Assembly: GCA_037043235.1 (NCBI GenBank)
Contig: JAWRVZ010000014.1
Location: 3,782,001-3,846,000 of the forward strand
Origin: Rhodeus uyekii
Lineage: Eukaryota > Chordata > Actinopteri > Cypriniformes > Acheilognathidae
Length of the DNA stretch: 64,000 nt
Reading direction: 5' to 3'
The notes under the pieces are model-generated. The model was given only the letters and a program-made list of their open reading frames with translations, was not told where the DNA came from and ran no database searches. Below, in pieces: positions 35,719-45,308 of this stretch; within the stretch, counting starts at the first letter, position 1; each line of letters opens with the position of its first letter. The position numbers and the translations under genes are program-made.

Positions 35719-35927
35719 CAACAGTGTCTACTTCAGAGACTTGGCTGCAGTCTGTTTGGCGTGGCTAGTATTTATAGATTCCTGGTTCGTGACGTCACCC
35801 GCGTCACCCGATTGGTCAGATTTCATACGTGCTTCATGACGGATACATGCAGGGGCGTTCCCACAGCACCAGACGCAGCATCTCGTTCCCTCTTCAGGGA
35901 ACTAAGGTTACATACGTAACCGAGACG
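35719..35927 (+). repeat. DIRS right inverted terminal repeat
   Basis: It contains GGCGTGGCTAGTATTTATAG, ATACGTGCTTCATGACGGAT and GGGGCGTTCCCACAGC, inverse to the left repeat. It extends some 30 bases farther outward (to ACGTAACCGAGACG) than the left repeat, as is usual for DIRS elements. It has one intact TGACGTCA (35790-35797) where the left has two. Confidence 0.9.
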
Positions 35928-36226
35928 TTTTGTGTGAACACATAGCGGGCTATTTCACTGTGTATACACTATGTAGAGGTAAGTGCTTTCATCTGCACTA
36001 CCTTAGACAACTAAGCTAGTGACAGGTTACATTCCACATCCAATAAGTTTTTGTGTCATCTCACATACCTGAATGAGATTCACAACCCCATAGTTACTCA
36101 AAATATAACATTTAGGGAGAGAGAAGTACGCAGAGATTTGTATTATATTGAGCTGAATGTGTTTTGGTTGTATGTTACAGAGTTATGTGTGTTATGTCAA
36201 TTGTGATTGTGTGAAAAGTATAGCAA
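35928..36226. other. Unassigned DNA
   Basis: Nothing recognised between the DIRS element and the Tc1 fragment. Confidence 0.4.
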
Positions 36227-37302
36227 CTAGCATCTTGCAGTTGATGGATATTTGTGGGATGCACATCCAGGGCACAAAACTCCCGTTCCACCACATCCCA
36301 AAGATGCTCTATTGGGTTGAGATCTGATGACTGTAGGGCAATTTTAGTGCAGTGAACTCATTGTCATGTTCAAGAAACCATTTTAAAATGATTCAAGTTT
36401 TGTGACATGGTGTATTATCCTGCTGGAAGCAGCATCAAAGGATGGGCACATGGTGGTCATGAAGGAATGGATATGGTCAGTCAGAAACAATACTCAGGCA
36501 GGTTCAAACAATGTCCTATTGGCACTAAAGGGCCTAAAGTGTGCCAAGAAAACATCCCCCACACCCTTACACCACCACCACCAGCCTGCACAGTGGTAAC
36601 AAGGCATGATGGATCCACGTTCTCATTCTGTTGCTGTATGCCAAATTCTGACTCCACCATCTGAATGTATGAACAGAAATCGAGACTCATCAGACCAGCC
36701 AACATTTTTCCAGTCTGCAACTGTCCAATTTTGATGAGCTTGTGCAAATTGTAGCCTCATTTTCCTATTTGTAGTACAGATATGTGGTACCCGGTGGGGT
36801 CTTCTGCTGTTGTAGCCCATCTGCCACAAGGTTGTGCGTGTTGTGGCTTCTCAAATGATTTGCTGCAAACCTCACTTGTAACGAGTGGTTATTTCAGACA
36901 AAGTTGCTTTTAGATCAGCTTGAATCAGTAAGCCCATTCTCCTCTGACCGCTAGCATCAACAAGGCATTTTCGCCCACAGGACTGCCGCATACTGGATGT
37001 TTTTCCCTTTTCACACCATTCTTTGTAAACCCTAGAAATGGTTGTGCGTGAAAATCACAGTAACTGAGCAGATTGTGAAATACTCAGACCGGCCCGTCTG
37101 GCACCAACAACCATGTTACACTCAAAATTGCTTAAATCACCTTTCTTTCCCATTCTGACATTCAGTTTGGAGTTCAGGAGATTGTCTTGACCAGGACCAA
37201 CCCCTAAATGCAGTGAAGCAACTGCCATGTTGATTAGATTGATTAGATAATTGCATTAATGAGAAATTGAACAGGTGTTCCAAATAATCCTTTAGGTGAG
37301 TG
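36227..37302 (-). mobile_element. Tc1-like transposon, copy 2, one end missing
   Basis: It shares most of its length with copy 1 at 14777-15914, and ends on the right in TTAGGTGAGTG followed by TA. The left terminal repeat and adjoining part are missing, and homology begins around 36227 (CTAGCATCTTGCAG). Read on the minus strand it encodes Tc1 transposase remnants. Confidence 0.85.
36623..36829 (-). pseudogene. Tc1-like transposase fragment
   Basis: A 68-codon minus-strand frame includes KMRLQFAQAHQNWTVADWKN and VGWSDESRFLF, the region around the first catalytic Asp (WSDES) of Tc1-type DDE/D transposases. A further piece in another frame (36747-36481) has MFSWHTLGPLVPIGHCLN. Stops and frame changes break the gene. 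Confidence 0.85.
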
Positions 37303-37634
37303 TATAACATATTCATTCAGATAATTCCCCAGAACCACATAGAGGCACTCTCTGTCTCTCTCTTGTAGTCTTTCTAGGCATTAATATCATATAAATTAAC
37401 ATTATTGACAACAACCTAACAATCCAATGCTATCATCCTATCTATAACCCCTCCTGTTCGAATCGCCTGCTCCAAGCGGGACTCAAACCCTGGTCTGCCG
37501 GTATGAGAGTCGGACTGTTACATATCATTGACTCCACCCTTAATTGTAACCATATCATATTACATAATTTTAACTTGCATACTAAAACACTACTAAAACA
37601 TACTACAGTAGTAATGATTTGCATAACTGTACAC

Positions 37635-37637
<3 letters not shown>
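37303..37637. other. Unassigned DNA
   Basis: No gene recognised apart from the tRNA-like stretch annotated separately. Confidence 0.4.
37443..37516 (-). repeat. tRNA-like fragment, possibly SINE-derived
   Basis: On the minus strand GTCCGACTCTCATACCGGCA is followed by GGGTTTGAGTCCCGCTTGG, reminiscent of an anticodon-arm and T-arm half of a tRNA. A complete cloverleaf with D-arm and paired acceptor ends is not evident, so this is not called a tRNA gene. Confidence 0.3.
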
Positions 37638-37669
<32 letters not shown>

Positions 37670-37729
37670 GTTGAGAAAACTTAAAAATTAAAGTAAATTA
37701 AAATTAAAAATTACTTGAGTTTTCTCAAC
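37638..37729. mobile_element. Poly-A tract plus palindromic MITE-like unit
   Basis: About 31 A (37638-37668) are followed by GTTGAGAAAACT (37670-37681) and its exact inverse AGTTTTCTCAAC (37718-37729) around a TTAAAATTAA-rich centre. It resembles the short palindromic elements common in cyprinids that begin with an ACTGTAAAAA stretch. Ends and target duplication are not resolved. Confidence 0.5.
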
Positions 37730-38027
37730 TTAGGGCCAATAGCAATCACTGGTCAGAACAGTTGTATACATAAAAAAAACTACATTTTATGGAACATCCC
37801 AAAAAGTTTTATTGATGGCAGAAAAAATGTGTTGATTTGGGATGGGATCAATCTACTCACAATGTAGCAAATGAGAGAGAGGGATCAAAAATGTAGGGGT
37901 GTGGTTAAAATCAGTCTCACCCAATGGACTAAAACATTCAGTGTTTTGGTAGTGACACGAAAATACGGGACATGTTTTTTTTACATAAATTTTACATTAA
38001 AATTTATTTTTTAAAACAAAACAAAAA
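37730..38027. other. Unassigned DNA
   Basis: Nothing recognised up to the LTR element. Confidence 0.4.
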
Positions 38028-38032
38028 GATGC

Positions 38033-38363
38033 TGTGGCGAGCAGGGCGGGGTCGAGGGACCGTGAGAGCGTCACGAGAGCCGGTGGCGTGATTGGTAATG
38101 AGCGCCACCTGCGAAGCCACCGGTGTCTCGTCTCACGGAGGAGCGGAGGCTTAAAAGGAGGAGCGACGACAGTGAAGACGAGAGAGGACCAGGCCTGGAG
38201 TTTTGGTTATGTTTTGTGTGGGCGGCGGTCGACCGCGAGGGGCCGCCGCCGCCGCCGCCGCCATTACTTTCGTTTTGTATTTATGTTTTATTTTGATTAT
38301 TAAAGTCTTAAAATGTCTGCCGGTTCCCGCCTCCTTCCTCCCTGAACATTTAACTCCGTTACA
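38033..38363 (+). repeat. 5' LTR
   Basis: It starts TGTGGCGAGC and ends CTCCGTTACA. A TTAAAAGG sequence may act as TATA box and ATTAAAG lies near the 3' end as a possible polyadenylation signal. It contains seven GCC units where the 3' LTR has four. Confidence 0.92.
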
Positions 38364-39009
38364 CTGGTGCCGAAACCCGGGAGGTCGGAGGGACACGCTG
38401 TCAAAGAGCCGTCGCTGCCGGGAGAGCTCGCGGTGCTGCGGAGGTCGGGCAGCACGAGAGAAGACGAGAGGTCCGTCAGATGCTGCCCGCGGCGGTGGCG
38501 CTGGAGCGCCGAAGGATCGCGTGGGACGGAGAGCCCTGCCGTGCTCCTGGGTCGAGGTGGGAGGCTGCCGTCCGTGAGGGAGCGGAGGAGTCGCCCGTTC
38601 GCCAGCGCGCCGGAGCCTGCTGCCGTCCGCCGTGAACGGGGAGGAGCGGGGAACGGGGACTCGCTGCCGGCTGTCCTCGCAAGGAGGAGTCGTCGCCGGC
38701 CGCCAGGAGGCGGAGGAGCGCCAGCCCGTCCATGGATCTGCGTCCAGTGCCATCGCACAGCACCGCGAGGAAGAAGCTCTCGAGCGGTCGAGGACCGAGA
38801 GGCAGCGTGTCGGGGAACCGGACCAAGATTTTTTTTTCTTTTTTTTCCCTCTCTCCCCTCTCTCGTCGCTGTCGCTCCTCTTGTCTCCGTTTCCTTTTCC
38901 CTCGCCTCGTCTGTCCTTACCCCCAGGTACCGCGGCCGCCGTGATCGGGGGGGGGGAGTAGAGCGCAGACTCGTGGGTACCCCCCGGCCTGCGAAGGGCG
39001 TTGGGGGTA
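38364..39009 (+). other. Internal region of the small LTR element, no recognised protein
   Basis: Long frames are open on both strands (233 codons plus, 265 codons minus), but both are Arg/Pro/Gly/Ser-rich products of high GC content, run into an LTR, and show no gag or zinc-knuckle motif. Treated as noncoding. A pyrimidine tract (38827-38935) lies before the purine-rich tract. Confidence 0.6.
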
Positions 39010-39331
39010 TGTGGCGAGCAGGGCGGGGTCGAGGGACCGTGAGAGCGTCACGAGAGCCGGTGGCGTGATTGGTAATGAGCGCCACCTGCGAAGCCACCGG
39101 CGTCTCGTCTCACGGAGGAGCGGAGGCTTAAAAGGAGGAGCGACGACAGTGAAGACGAGAGAGGACCAGGCCTGGAGTTTTGGTTATGTTTTGTGTGGGC
39201 GGCGGTCGACCGCGAGGGGCCGCCGCCGCCATTACTTTCGTTTTGTATTTATGTTTTATTTTGATTATTAAAGTCTTAAAATGTCTGCCGGTTCCCGCCT
39301 CCTTCCTCCCTGAACATTTAACTCCGTTACA
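39010..39331 (+). repeat. 3' LTR
   Basis: Same sequence as the 5' LTR except for one C/T difference (CCGGCGTCTCG versus CCGGTGTCTCG) and a 9-bp shorter CCG repeat. Confidence 0.92.
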
Positions 39332-39336
39332 GATGC

Positions 39337-39616
39337 GTTTAAAATCAAGAATGGAAAACAATTGCAAAAAATATTTAAATATAATTTTCACAAGATGCAA
39401 TTTACATGTAAGGGTTTGGAACAGCCACCTCCTAGTTGAAAGTACCCAATACATGATGATATTATAAATATAAAGCTTTTAAATATTTTAAATATTATTT
39501 TGCGTTTCAATAAATAATTTAAGGACTTTAGTAAACATCTAAGATTTGAATGTTAAAATGCTTGTCAAATGTGTTTTTTGGATGGGGGACAGCATTTGTC
39601 ACCAATTCTGTAGAAT
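39337..39616. other. Unassigned AT-rich DNA
   Basis: Nothing recognised. Confidence 0.4.
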
Positions 39617-39810
39617 GGCCAAAATAACCCTGGTGTGTTTACTGTCCTGTGTCGTGTTGTTGTCATTCCATGTGTTTCCTGGATGTTCTATGGTCCAGAT
39701 CTTTTTCCCCCCTCATGGGATTTTCTTTTGTGATTTTTATGTTTGTTTCTGTATTGTAATGCATCTTTCTTATCCCTGCACATGAGTCCTCCCTTACATG
39801 TTCTGTGACA
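39617..39810 (+). mobile_element. Partial solo-LTR copy 3
   Basis: It matches the 3' half of the LTR at 4293-4690: GTGTGTTTACTGTCCTGTGT, TTGTTGTCATTCCATGTGTT and CACATGAGTCCTCCCTTA, ending TTCTGTGACA. The 5' half is absent and no target duplication could be found. Confidence 0.7.
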
Positions 39811-40859
39811 GTTACTTCTTGGAATTTCGTACCATCTTTCTTACTCATCTTGAGGGCCATTGTCTATATGTTGTATTGTATGTATTACACTACGTGAACA
39901 AAAGCAATTACAATGTTAAGAACATGAGGTAAAACCTCTGCAAATCACTTATAAAAGTATGCACTGTGGTGAATGATGCAACCAAACTGAGCGATGCTGA
40001 GAGAATGAGCAAGTTAATGGGTGGTGGGCTTTGTGTCTTTAAGATATTTCTGGTAAAAATGCGCGCGAAGATGCTGAGCGTTAGGACTTTTCCACAAAAA
40101 TATTCGCTTGGGCAAGATAATTTTCTCACACTCCTATACAATGCTCGTAAACAAAGTCACTCACAAACCGAGGTAATACTGTCCATAGTTTTAGTTCTCT
40201 GGTGTTGGGGCAAGGAAATAGTTTGTAAGGAATGAACGAACTGGATTCATACGCACAGTATCTTGAGTACCTCACATAGTCCGCCCAACAGAAGTGTAGC
40301 TTCACTCACATGCTGCAGTGTCCGGGTCCCGCACAGTCCTATCGTATTCAGTGAATGATCGTTCCTCGGAAATCATGTAACCAATTATCCAAACTTTCTT
40401 TCACCATGCAGCCAGTGAAGGCCTGGAGTCACCATAATTTGCAGTGAAGTTCTTCCTGTCGGCAGTCGCATAGTGGAGATTTTCTCGTAGTGGTATGTAT
40501 GTATGTATGTATGTATGTATGTATGCATGTATGTATGTATGTATGTATGTATGTATGTATGTATGTGTGTGTGTGTGAGTGTGTGAGACAGTTGTCTTTG
40601 CACAAGTAAAGTCTGACAGAGAAAGATACATATTTTATTTTATACACAGGCAATGCACAACTGTCTGCCCAGGTCATAGGCTCAGGATTAATTATGTCTG
40701 CAATTTATTTTCACAGTAGCTAAGTGTCAGTAGTGAGCAATGCTGAATGAAGCTTCGGGTAATTACCTTTTTGGTGAAGAAATCTAATGCAAAGTCTTAG
40801 TGCTTCATGAGGTTTAAATTGTCCATCACTACGTAACGGATGCATAGCCTGCAAAGCGG
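39811..40859. other. Unassigned DNA with a microsatellite
   Basis: No gene recognised. The TATG repeat at 40493-40588 is annotated separately. Confidence 0.4.
40493..40588. repeat. (TATG)n plus (TG)n microsatellite
   Basis: About 18 TATG units with one TATGCATG variant, ending in a TG run. Reverse-strand frames rich in Tyr-Ile-His-Thr are repeat products. Confidence 0.95.
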
Positions 40860-41070
40860 ATGCATAGCTTTGCATGAACAAGAATGAATTTTGGAGAACA
40901 CTCACCCCTATTAATTTAGTTCTCTATGTGGCATATCAGGTAAGATTGGCAGGTTGTTTGCATCATGGGGGATCTAAACCTACTATGAGCAGGTGGATAG
41001 TTGAAACTATCCCCTTGCCTTACAAGTCGGTCGGACTGCCCTTGATGGTCCGTGCTTTGGACTCGGCATC
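40860..41070 (+). pseudogene. DIRS tyrosine recombinase fragment, left part
   Basis: The frame contains MSRWIVETIPLPYKSVGLP followed by MVRALDS, matching the LSHWIV-AI-LAYESAGLP-VRAHSTRG segment of DIRS recombinases up to the His-x-x-Arg box. The sequence then switches abruptly to a retroviral-type LTR. The continuation of the recombinase lies 10.6 kb away at 51648-51738, so the provirus split this domain. Confidence 0.7.
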
Positions 41071-42003
41071 AATACCTCAAGTCCACGTGTTCTTTTAATG
41101 ATGAGAGCAGAGATGACTTTTGGTTTAACTATCTAATCAATGAAGTCAGATTAATAAAGCATACAGAATCAGGGTCTCAGGGTCACAGTTATCACTGATT
41201 AAACTCACCTTTGTGAGGCTTATACACAAGTAGTCTGTGATGCTTGCCTCTCACAACAACCCTCATATTTATAGAATGTAATCACAAGTAATAATAATAA
41301 AAAATAATAATTCATTACATTTATATAATGCTTTATCAAATTCTCTCAAAGAGCTTACATGGAAAGGGGTTCTCCTCAACCACCACTAGAGTGCAGCATC
41401 CACCTGGATGATGTGACGGCAGCCATATTGCGCCAGAACGCTCACTACACACTAGCTTTATTGGTGGAGAGGAGACAGAAAGGAGATGGTTAGGAAGCCA
41501 TGATGGACAAATATGGCCAGGATGCCGGGGTTACACCCCTACTCTTGTGAAAGACATCCTGGGATTTTTAATGACCACAGAGAGTCAGGACCTCGGTTTA
41601 ACGTCACATCCGAAAGACGGTGCTCTTTGCAGTACAGTGTCCCCATCACTATACTGGGGGCGGTAGGACCCACATAGACCAGAGGGTGAGCACCCCCTGC
41701 TGGCCTCCTAACACCACTTCCAGGAGCAATCAAGTCTCGCATCCAGGAAAATGACCACGCTCAGTCCCGCTTAGCTTCCGTGAGCAACCAGTCGTAGGCT
41801 ACAGGGTGACATTGATGCTGGTAGCAAGTAGGCAGTCTTTTCGTGACAGATGTTTACTATGAAGGTTATGTATTAACCTATGTTTACTATTGCTTCATTA
41901 GCATAAGCATATTTTACCCATTATAATTGACCGTATGATCAAACATATGAACATACAGTAAAACAATAATCACCTTAAAATTACATCACGTTATTAAACC
42001 ATG
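41071..42003 (-). repeat. Provirus 3' LTR, interrupted by SINE3
   Basis: It shares with the other LTR: CTCAAGTC...GTGTTCTTT, GAGAGCAGAGATG, ACAACCCTCATATTTATA, CAAGTAGGCAGTCTTTTC, TGATCAAACATAT and ATTAAACCAT. The SINE3 at 41291-41824 divides it. The upstream (minus-strand) start is unclear because another insert begins at about 42004. Confidence 0.82.
41285..41830 (-). mobile_element. SINE3 (5S rRNA-derived SINE), copy 2
   Basis: A minus-strand copy, 41291-41824, flanked by CAAGTA (41285-41290 and 41825-41830). The other LTR shows the unoccupied site (CAACAAGTAGGCAG). The 5S-like head lies at the right and an ATAATAATA tail at the left. Body words GTTTAACGTCACATCCGAAA and CATCCTGGGATTTTTAATG match copy 1 at 6379-6880. 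Confidence 0.92.
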
Positions 42004-42360
42004 GATGTCAGGATGCCTGTCTAGTTGTTGGTGCATGGCCTTGTTTGTCTTGATCTCTTGACTGTTTTGTCATGTACCCTGTTTTCCCACCCCATTGTTA
42101 CCTCGTTACTCTCATGGCTTGCACCTGTTCCTTGTTTGTTTGTCACACTTTATATTTCCCTCTTGCACTCTGGCGCTTGTCTCTCTAGCTTATCCTAGTT
42201 CTAGTTTAGAACCAGGTCTTAGTCATTGTTATTGGTTTCCTTTCCTTGGGCCTTTTCCTTTACCTAGTTTTGTCCCTTTTCTCTCCTAGTCTCCACTTTT
42301 CCTTTTTGCTGCCTTCTAGTTTAGCTCTAGATTGTTCTTGTTTTTCCTCTTCCTTTTATT
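42004..42360 (+). mobile_element. LTR-like insert, partial
   Basis: It starts TGTCAGGATGCCTG, followed by C/T-rich sequence similar in style to the other LTRs in this window (CATTGTTACCTCGTTACTCT, CTTTATATTTCCCTC). No 3' terminus or second LTR is visible. It breaks off where a hAT-like end begins. Confidence 0.45.
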
Positions 42361-42530
42361 GTAGGGGTCGGGTACCTATGGCTCGCGAACCATATATGGC
42401 TCTTTTGACGGCTGCATATGGCTCTTTTGACGCCGGCACCCCTCCGTCAACAGATCGATCGCTCCGCTACTTCCGCATTCGGAGAACAGGCAGATCGCAT
42501 CGTGAAGGATGAGATCGAGATCAAAAGTGA
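42361..42530. mobile_element. hAT-like terminal fragment
   Basis: It begins AGGGGTCGGGTACCTATGGC and continues with CATATATGGCTCTTTTGACG, which resembles the left end of hAT elements of the CAGGGGT type. TATGGCTCTTTTGACG occurs twice. No matching right end was found. Confidence 0.45.
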
Positions 42531-42859
42531 AGGATGTGCTTGAACCTTATTCGTAAAAAAAGCTCAATGCTACCATAGTTATTCAAGAAGTGATCCCATA
42601 TTTCCCTCTTTTCTATTTTTTCTATTTTCTTGTTTTCACACAATTTCAATTTGGCCAATTAGATTTACTCTAAATTTCGGAATCTGTTAAGCAATTATTT
42701 GGAACTAAAACACACTTGTATCTAAATGTACCCTTTTTAAACCAACTTTGCCCAACATACAAAATCATAAAATAGTCAATTGAAATATATTGTAAAATGT
42801 TTCATCCCCTCTTAGTTGAACCCAAATAAAATTCACAACTCACAAAATTCACAACTGTG

Positions 42860-43720
42860 ATAATGATCTCAGTTCCTTTAAATTTGTCAATAAAAAATGT
42901 TCTGATTGTTTGTTTTCCGTATCCTCCCCCTTTTGGTCCTGCAATTCCTGCAAGGCTACCCATTTGTCCTTCAGAGTTCTGGATGGAAGATCCGTTGCTG
43001 CACAGCACATCCAGTGGTACCAGGTGTCGCCTTTGTCCTGCAGACTCACACTATGTGAGGTTCTTTCTGTTACCTTAAATTGCCCAGTCCACCGTGGCTG
43101 ATTCTACTTCCTTTTTGAACTCCTTCAGCAGGACCCACTCCGCTGTCGGCCCTAGGCCAGCCTGAGGATATGGTGCCTGTCCTTTGTTAGCCACCTGTTT
43201 GGAGAAATTTTAAACAAGGGATGTTAGCTTGTCATAGTATGGTCTGTATTGAAATGGTTTACAATCCTATTGATTCAGAACTACAGTTCGACCTGTAAAA
43301 ATTGACGACCTGTTAATAATTCAAATGGAGTGAAGCCGGTAACCCTGTTGATGTGATGATCTGATTACCATCAGTGCAATAGGTCAAGCTTTCACCCAGT
43401 TTAATTTGGTTTGTGTTTAATTTGGTTTGTGTTTAATTTGCCAATTTTGTTTTAAGGTTGGAGTTCATGAGCTCCATCTTTTCTTGGGACTGAGGGAGAT
43501 ACACCATCCCAAAAGCATGCTTCAGGTCTAATGCCTTTTATGCTGCTTGTAGGTCTGAATTTTTAAAATGTGTACCATTGTCTGATATAATTTTCTTATG
43601 GAATCCATAGCGTGGAATTTAATGGTTTATCAGACATTTTACCACAGTTTGACTATCTTCAGTTTTCGCAGGCCAGGCCTCGGGCCATACTGTGTATCTG
43701 TCAATGATGAGCTGTGTAAC
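42860..43720 (-). pseudogene. Retroviral integrase remnant
   Basis: On the minus strand: SDNGTHFKNSDLQA (about 43585-43545, the second catalytic Asp region), YLPQSQEKMELMNSNLK (helix with the catalytic Glu position), GFTPFELLTGRQF-like sequence, then the C-terminal domain with EWVLLKEFKK and ending HSVSLQDKGDTWYHW. Frame changes and stops separate these pieces. The N-terminal zinc-binding part is not seen. Confidence 0.75.
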
Positions 43721-43979
43721 TGTCATCCTGTCATCCTGTGTAGCTGTCAAGGATGCCACCAGTGAGACAGGGTTCTCATCATTTGAGCAGCACCCACATG
43801 GGTCAGCCCATGTAATTCAGCCAGTAATGACTTCATTAATGGCACCCATCAGCAAACCTCCAGGCTGTATCAGTTTTGATTGCCCCCCTGTTAAGCCACA
43901 CATATTTCTCCTCAGGGGATGACCCTTGTTGTGACTCAAAAATATGCACCCATGTGAGTGCAGGTACTAATTCAGTGAC

Positions 43980-44280
43980 TTATGGTTCAGCACACACCAT
44001 TTGTGTGGCTGGTCTGTAGTTTACTGTCCTTTTGGTTGCCTCATCAGCCACCTTATTTCCCTGTGATGTATCACTCACTATTTTTCCATATCTTCTATAC
44101 TTAACGACGGCCACTTTGGCTGGCAACAGTATGGCCTCTGCCAATTCAGTCATTTCTTCTGGGTGTTTAATATACTGGCATGAATCTGTCATAAACCCTG
44201 CTCTTTTTTTACATCTCATTAATTCTGTATTGACTGCTCCTACCCCATAAGCCAATAGGCTGAATCCGTAAATATGTAAT
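43980..44280 (-). pseudogene. Retroviral RNase H remnant
   Basis: The minus-strand frame 44255-43980 contains CKKRAGFMTDSCQYIKHPEE, LPAKVAVVKYRR and GNKVADEATKR, the C-terminal half of a retroviral RNase H with the last catalytic Asp. Just upstream, in another frame, IFTDSAY carries the preceding catalytic Asp. The RT that should lie upstream is displaced by the unidentified repeat-rich insert. Confidence 0.8.
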
Positions 44281-44295
44281 ATGTAAATATGTTAT

Positions 44296-44722
44296 CACTG
44301 CTGCGGCAGTGGAGTAATTTCCCCTTAGGCTGACTCCTGCGGGAGTGTAGAGGAACATCATTACTGTGACAGTCCAGCAATTCAGAACTGAGCTCCTGCG
44401 GGAGTCTCACTGCTGCGGCAGTGGAATAATTTCCCCTTAGGCTGACTCCTGCGGGAGTGTGGGGGGAAATCATTGCAGCGGCAATGGAAGGGAGTTTGGA
44501 ACTGAGCTCCTGTGGGAGCGTCACTGCTGCAGCAGTGGAGAATTTGAGATCTGGTTCCTGTGGGAGCATTGCTGCTGCGGCAGTGGATAATTCGAGAGGC
44601 TTTGCTCCTATGGGAGTGTCACTGCTGCGGCAGTGGAGAATTTAAGATCTGGCTCCTGCGGGAGCATCACTGTCATCCACTGGCAGTGGATAATTCGAGA
44701 GGCCTTACTCCTGCGGGAGCGT
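44296..44722. repeat. Hairpin array with TGCG loops, cluster 1
   Basis: Four consecutive 98-114 bp units begin at 44296, 44408, 44522 and 44620. Each holds several short inverted repeats around a 4-base loop: CACTGC-TGCG-GCAGTG (44296-44311, 44408-44423, 44620-44635), the same with loop TGCA (44522-44537), CATTGC-AGCG-GCAATG (44471-44486), ACTCC-TGCG-GGAGT (44333-44346, 44445-44458), GCTCC-TGCG-GGAGC (44652-44665) and GCTCC-TGTG-GGAGC (44506-44519). Stem bases change in matched pairs between hairpins while the loop is nearly constant. No known element with this structure is recognised. Confidence 0.9.
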
Positions 44723-45308
44723 CAATGATGTGGCAATGGAAAGCAATGGCCATGAAGTTGTAATTGGGGAGGAGCTGATGCTTAACTGAGAGTTTGAAGA
44801 GCTTGTTTGATGTGCGATCTGTTTGATCTGATGTGGCTCTTGAAAGCTTCTGAAGACCAGCAGTGCAATGCTTGTATTTGCTGTTGGGAAAGGCCTTTTG
44901 TGCAGCCATCGTTGCTGCGCCTATGTGAAATGAATGGCTGGATAAATGGCCTGTTAGGAATCCGGTTTGGAATAGCGTAGCTTTAAGAAGTTTGGAACCA
45001 AAAACGTGTAATGAGGTTGGAATTGTTGGAATCGTCTATGGAGAGTGGGTTGGATGGGAGTTTAGCCTACGAGTTTCTGAAATGGAGGTAGGCTAGGAGG
45101 GTTTGATGTAGTTGGATTGGTGATGGAAGATTAGAGATGTAGCTGAAATTGAGATGAAGGCCTTTCTTCGTTTGATGAAGTAAGAAATGGTTTTGTTGTC
45201 CAGTACTGACAAGTCGGAATTTGTGGGATGTAATTTTGGGTTGAAGCTGGATGTGATGGTGAGTTATGAGCATCTGAGGAAACCAAAAAGCCAGTATGAA
45301 GATAGCTT
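44723..45308. repeat. Diverged long repeat between hairpin clusters
   Basis: Bases 45020-45130 (GGAATCGTCTATGGAGAGTG, GGATGGGAGTTTAGCC, GAGGTAGGCTAGGAGG) recur in diverged form at 45640-45720 (GAAGTCGTCTGTGAAGAGGT, GGATGGGAGTTCGGCC, AAGGTAGGCTATTAGG). Each repeat lies next to a hairpin cluster, so a larger unit of roughly 0.6-1.0 kb has been duplicated. No protein was identified. Confidence 0.65.

Larger units (their letters stand above)
30766..35927 (+). mobile_element. DIRS-type tyrosine-recombinase retrotransposon, near full length
   Basis: Layout in order: left inverted terminal repeat with promoter, gag, RT-RNase H ORF, tyrosine recombinase ORF in a different frame, internal complementary region, right inverted terminal repeat. 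This is the DIRS1 architecture: replication through a circular intermediate with integration by a tyrosine recombinase, so no target-site duplication is expected and none was seen. Total length is about 5.16 kb, close to other fish DIRS elements. All three ORFs are broken by a small number of lesions, so it is a recently dead copy. Four further DIRS remnants occur in the window. Confidence 0.93.
38028..39336 (+). mobile_element. Young non-autonomous LTR retrotransposon
   Basis: Two direct LTRs (38033-38363, 39010-39331) enclose only 646 bp. Perfect 5-bp target duplications GATGC flank the element (38028-38032, 39332-39336). A primer-site-like TGGTGCCGAAACCCGGGA follows the 5' LTR directly (38365-38382). 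A purine-rich GAAGGGCGTTGGGGG precedes the 3' LTR. The internal part is very GC-rich and has no gag, protease, RT or integrase, so it must rely on an autonomous relative. The LTRs differ by one substitution and three CCG units, indicating a recent insertion. Confidence 0.93.

Noticed and set aside
37443..37516. Functional tRNA gene on the minus strand
   Set aside because: Only an anticodon-arm and T-arm-like half is evident. Acceptor and D-arms do not pair convincingly.
38300..39097. Long frames on both strands (265 and 233 codons) in the small LTR element
   Set aside because: Very high GC content removes stops in all frames. The products are low-complexity and run into the LTR, with no gag or enzyme motif.
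40385..40677. His/Thr/Tyr-rich minus-strand ORFs
   Set aside because: They translate the TATG/TG microsatellite in three frames.
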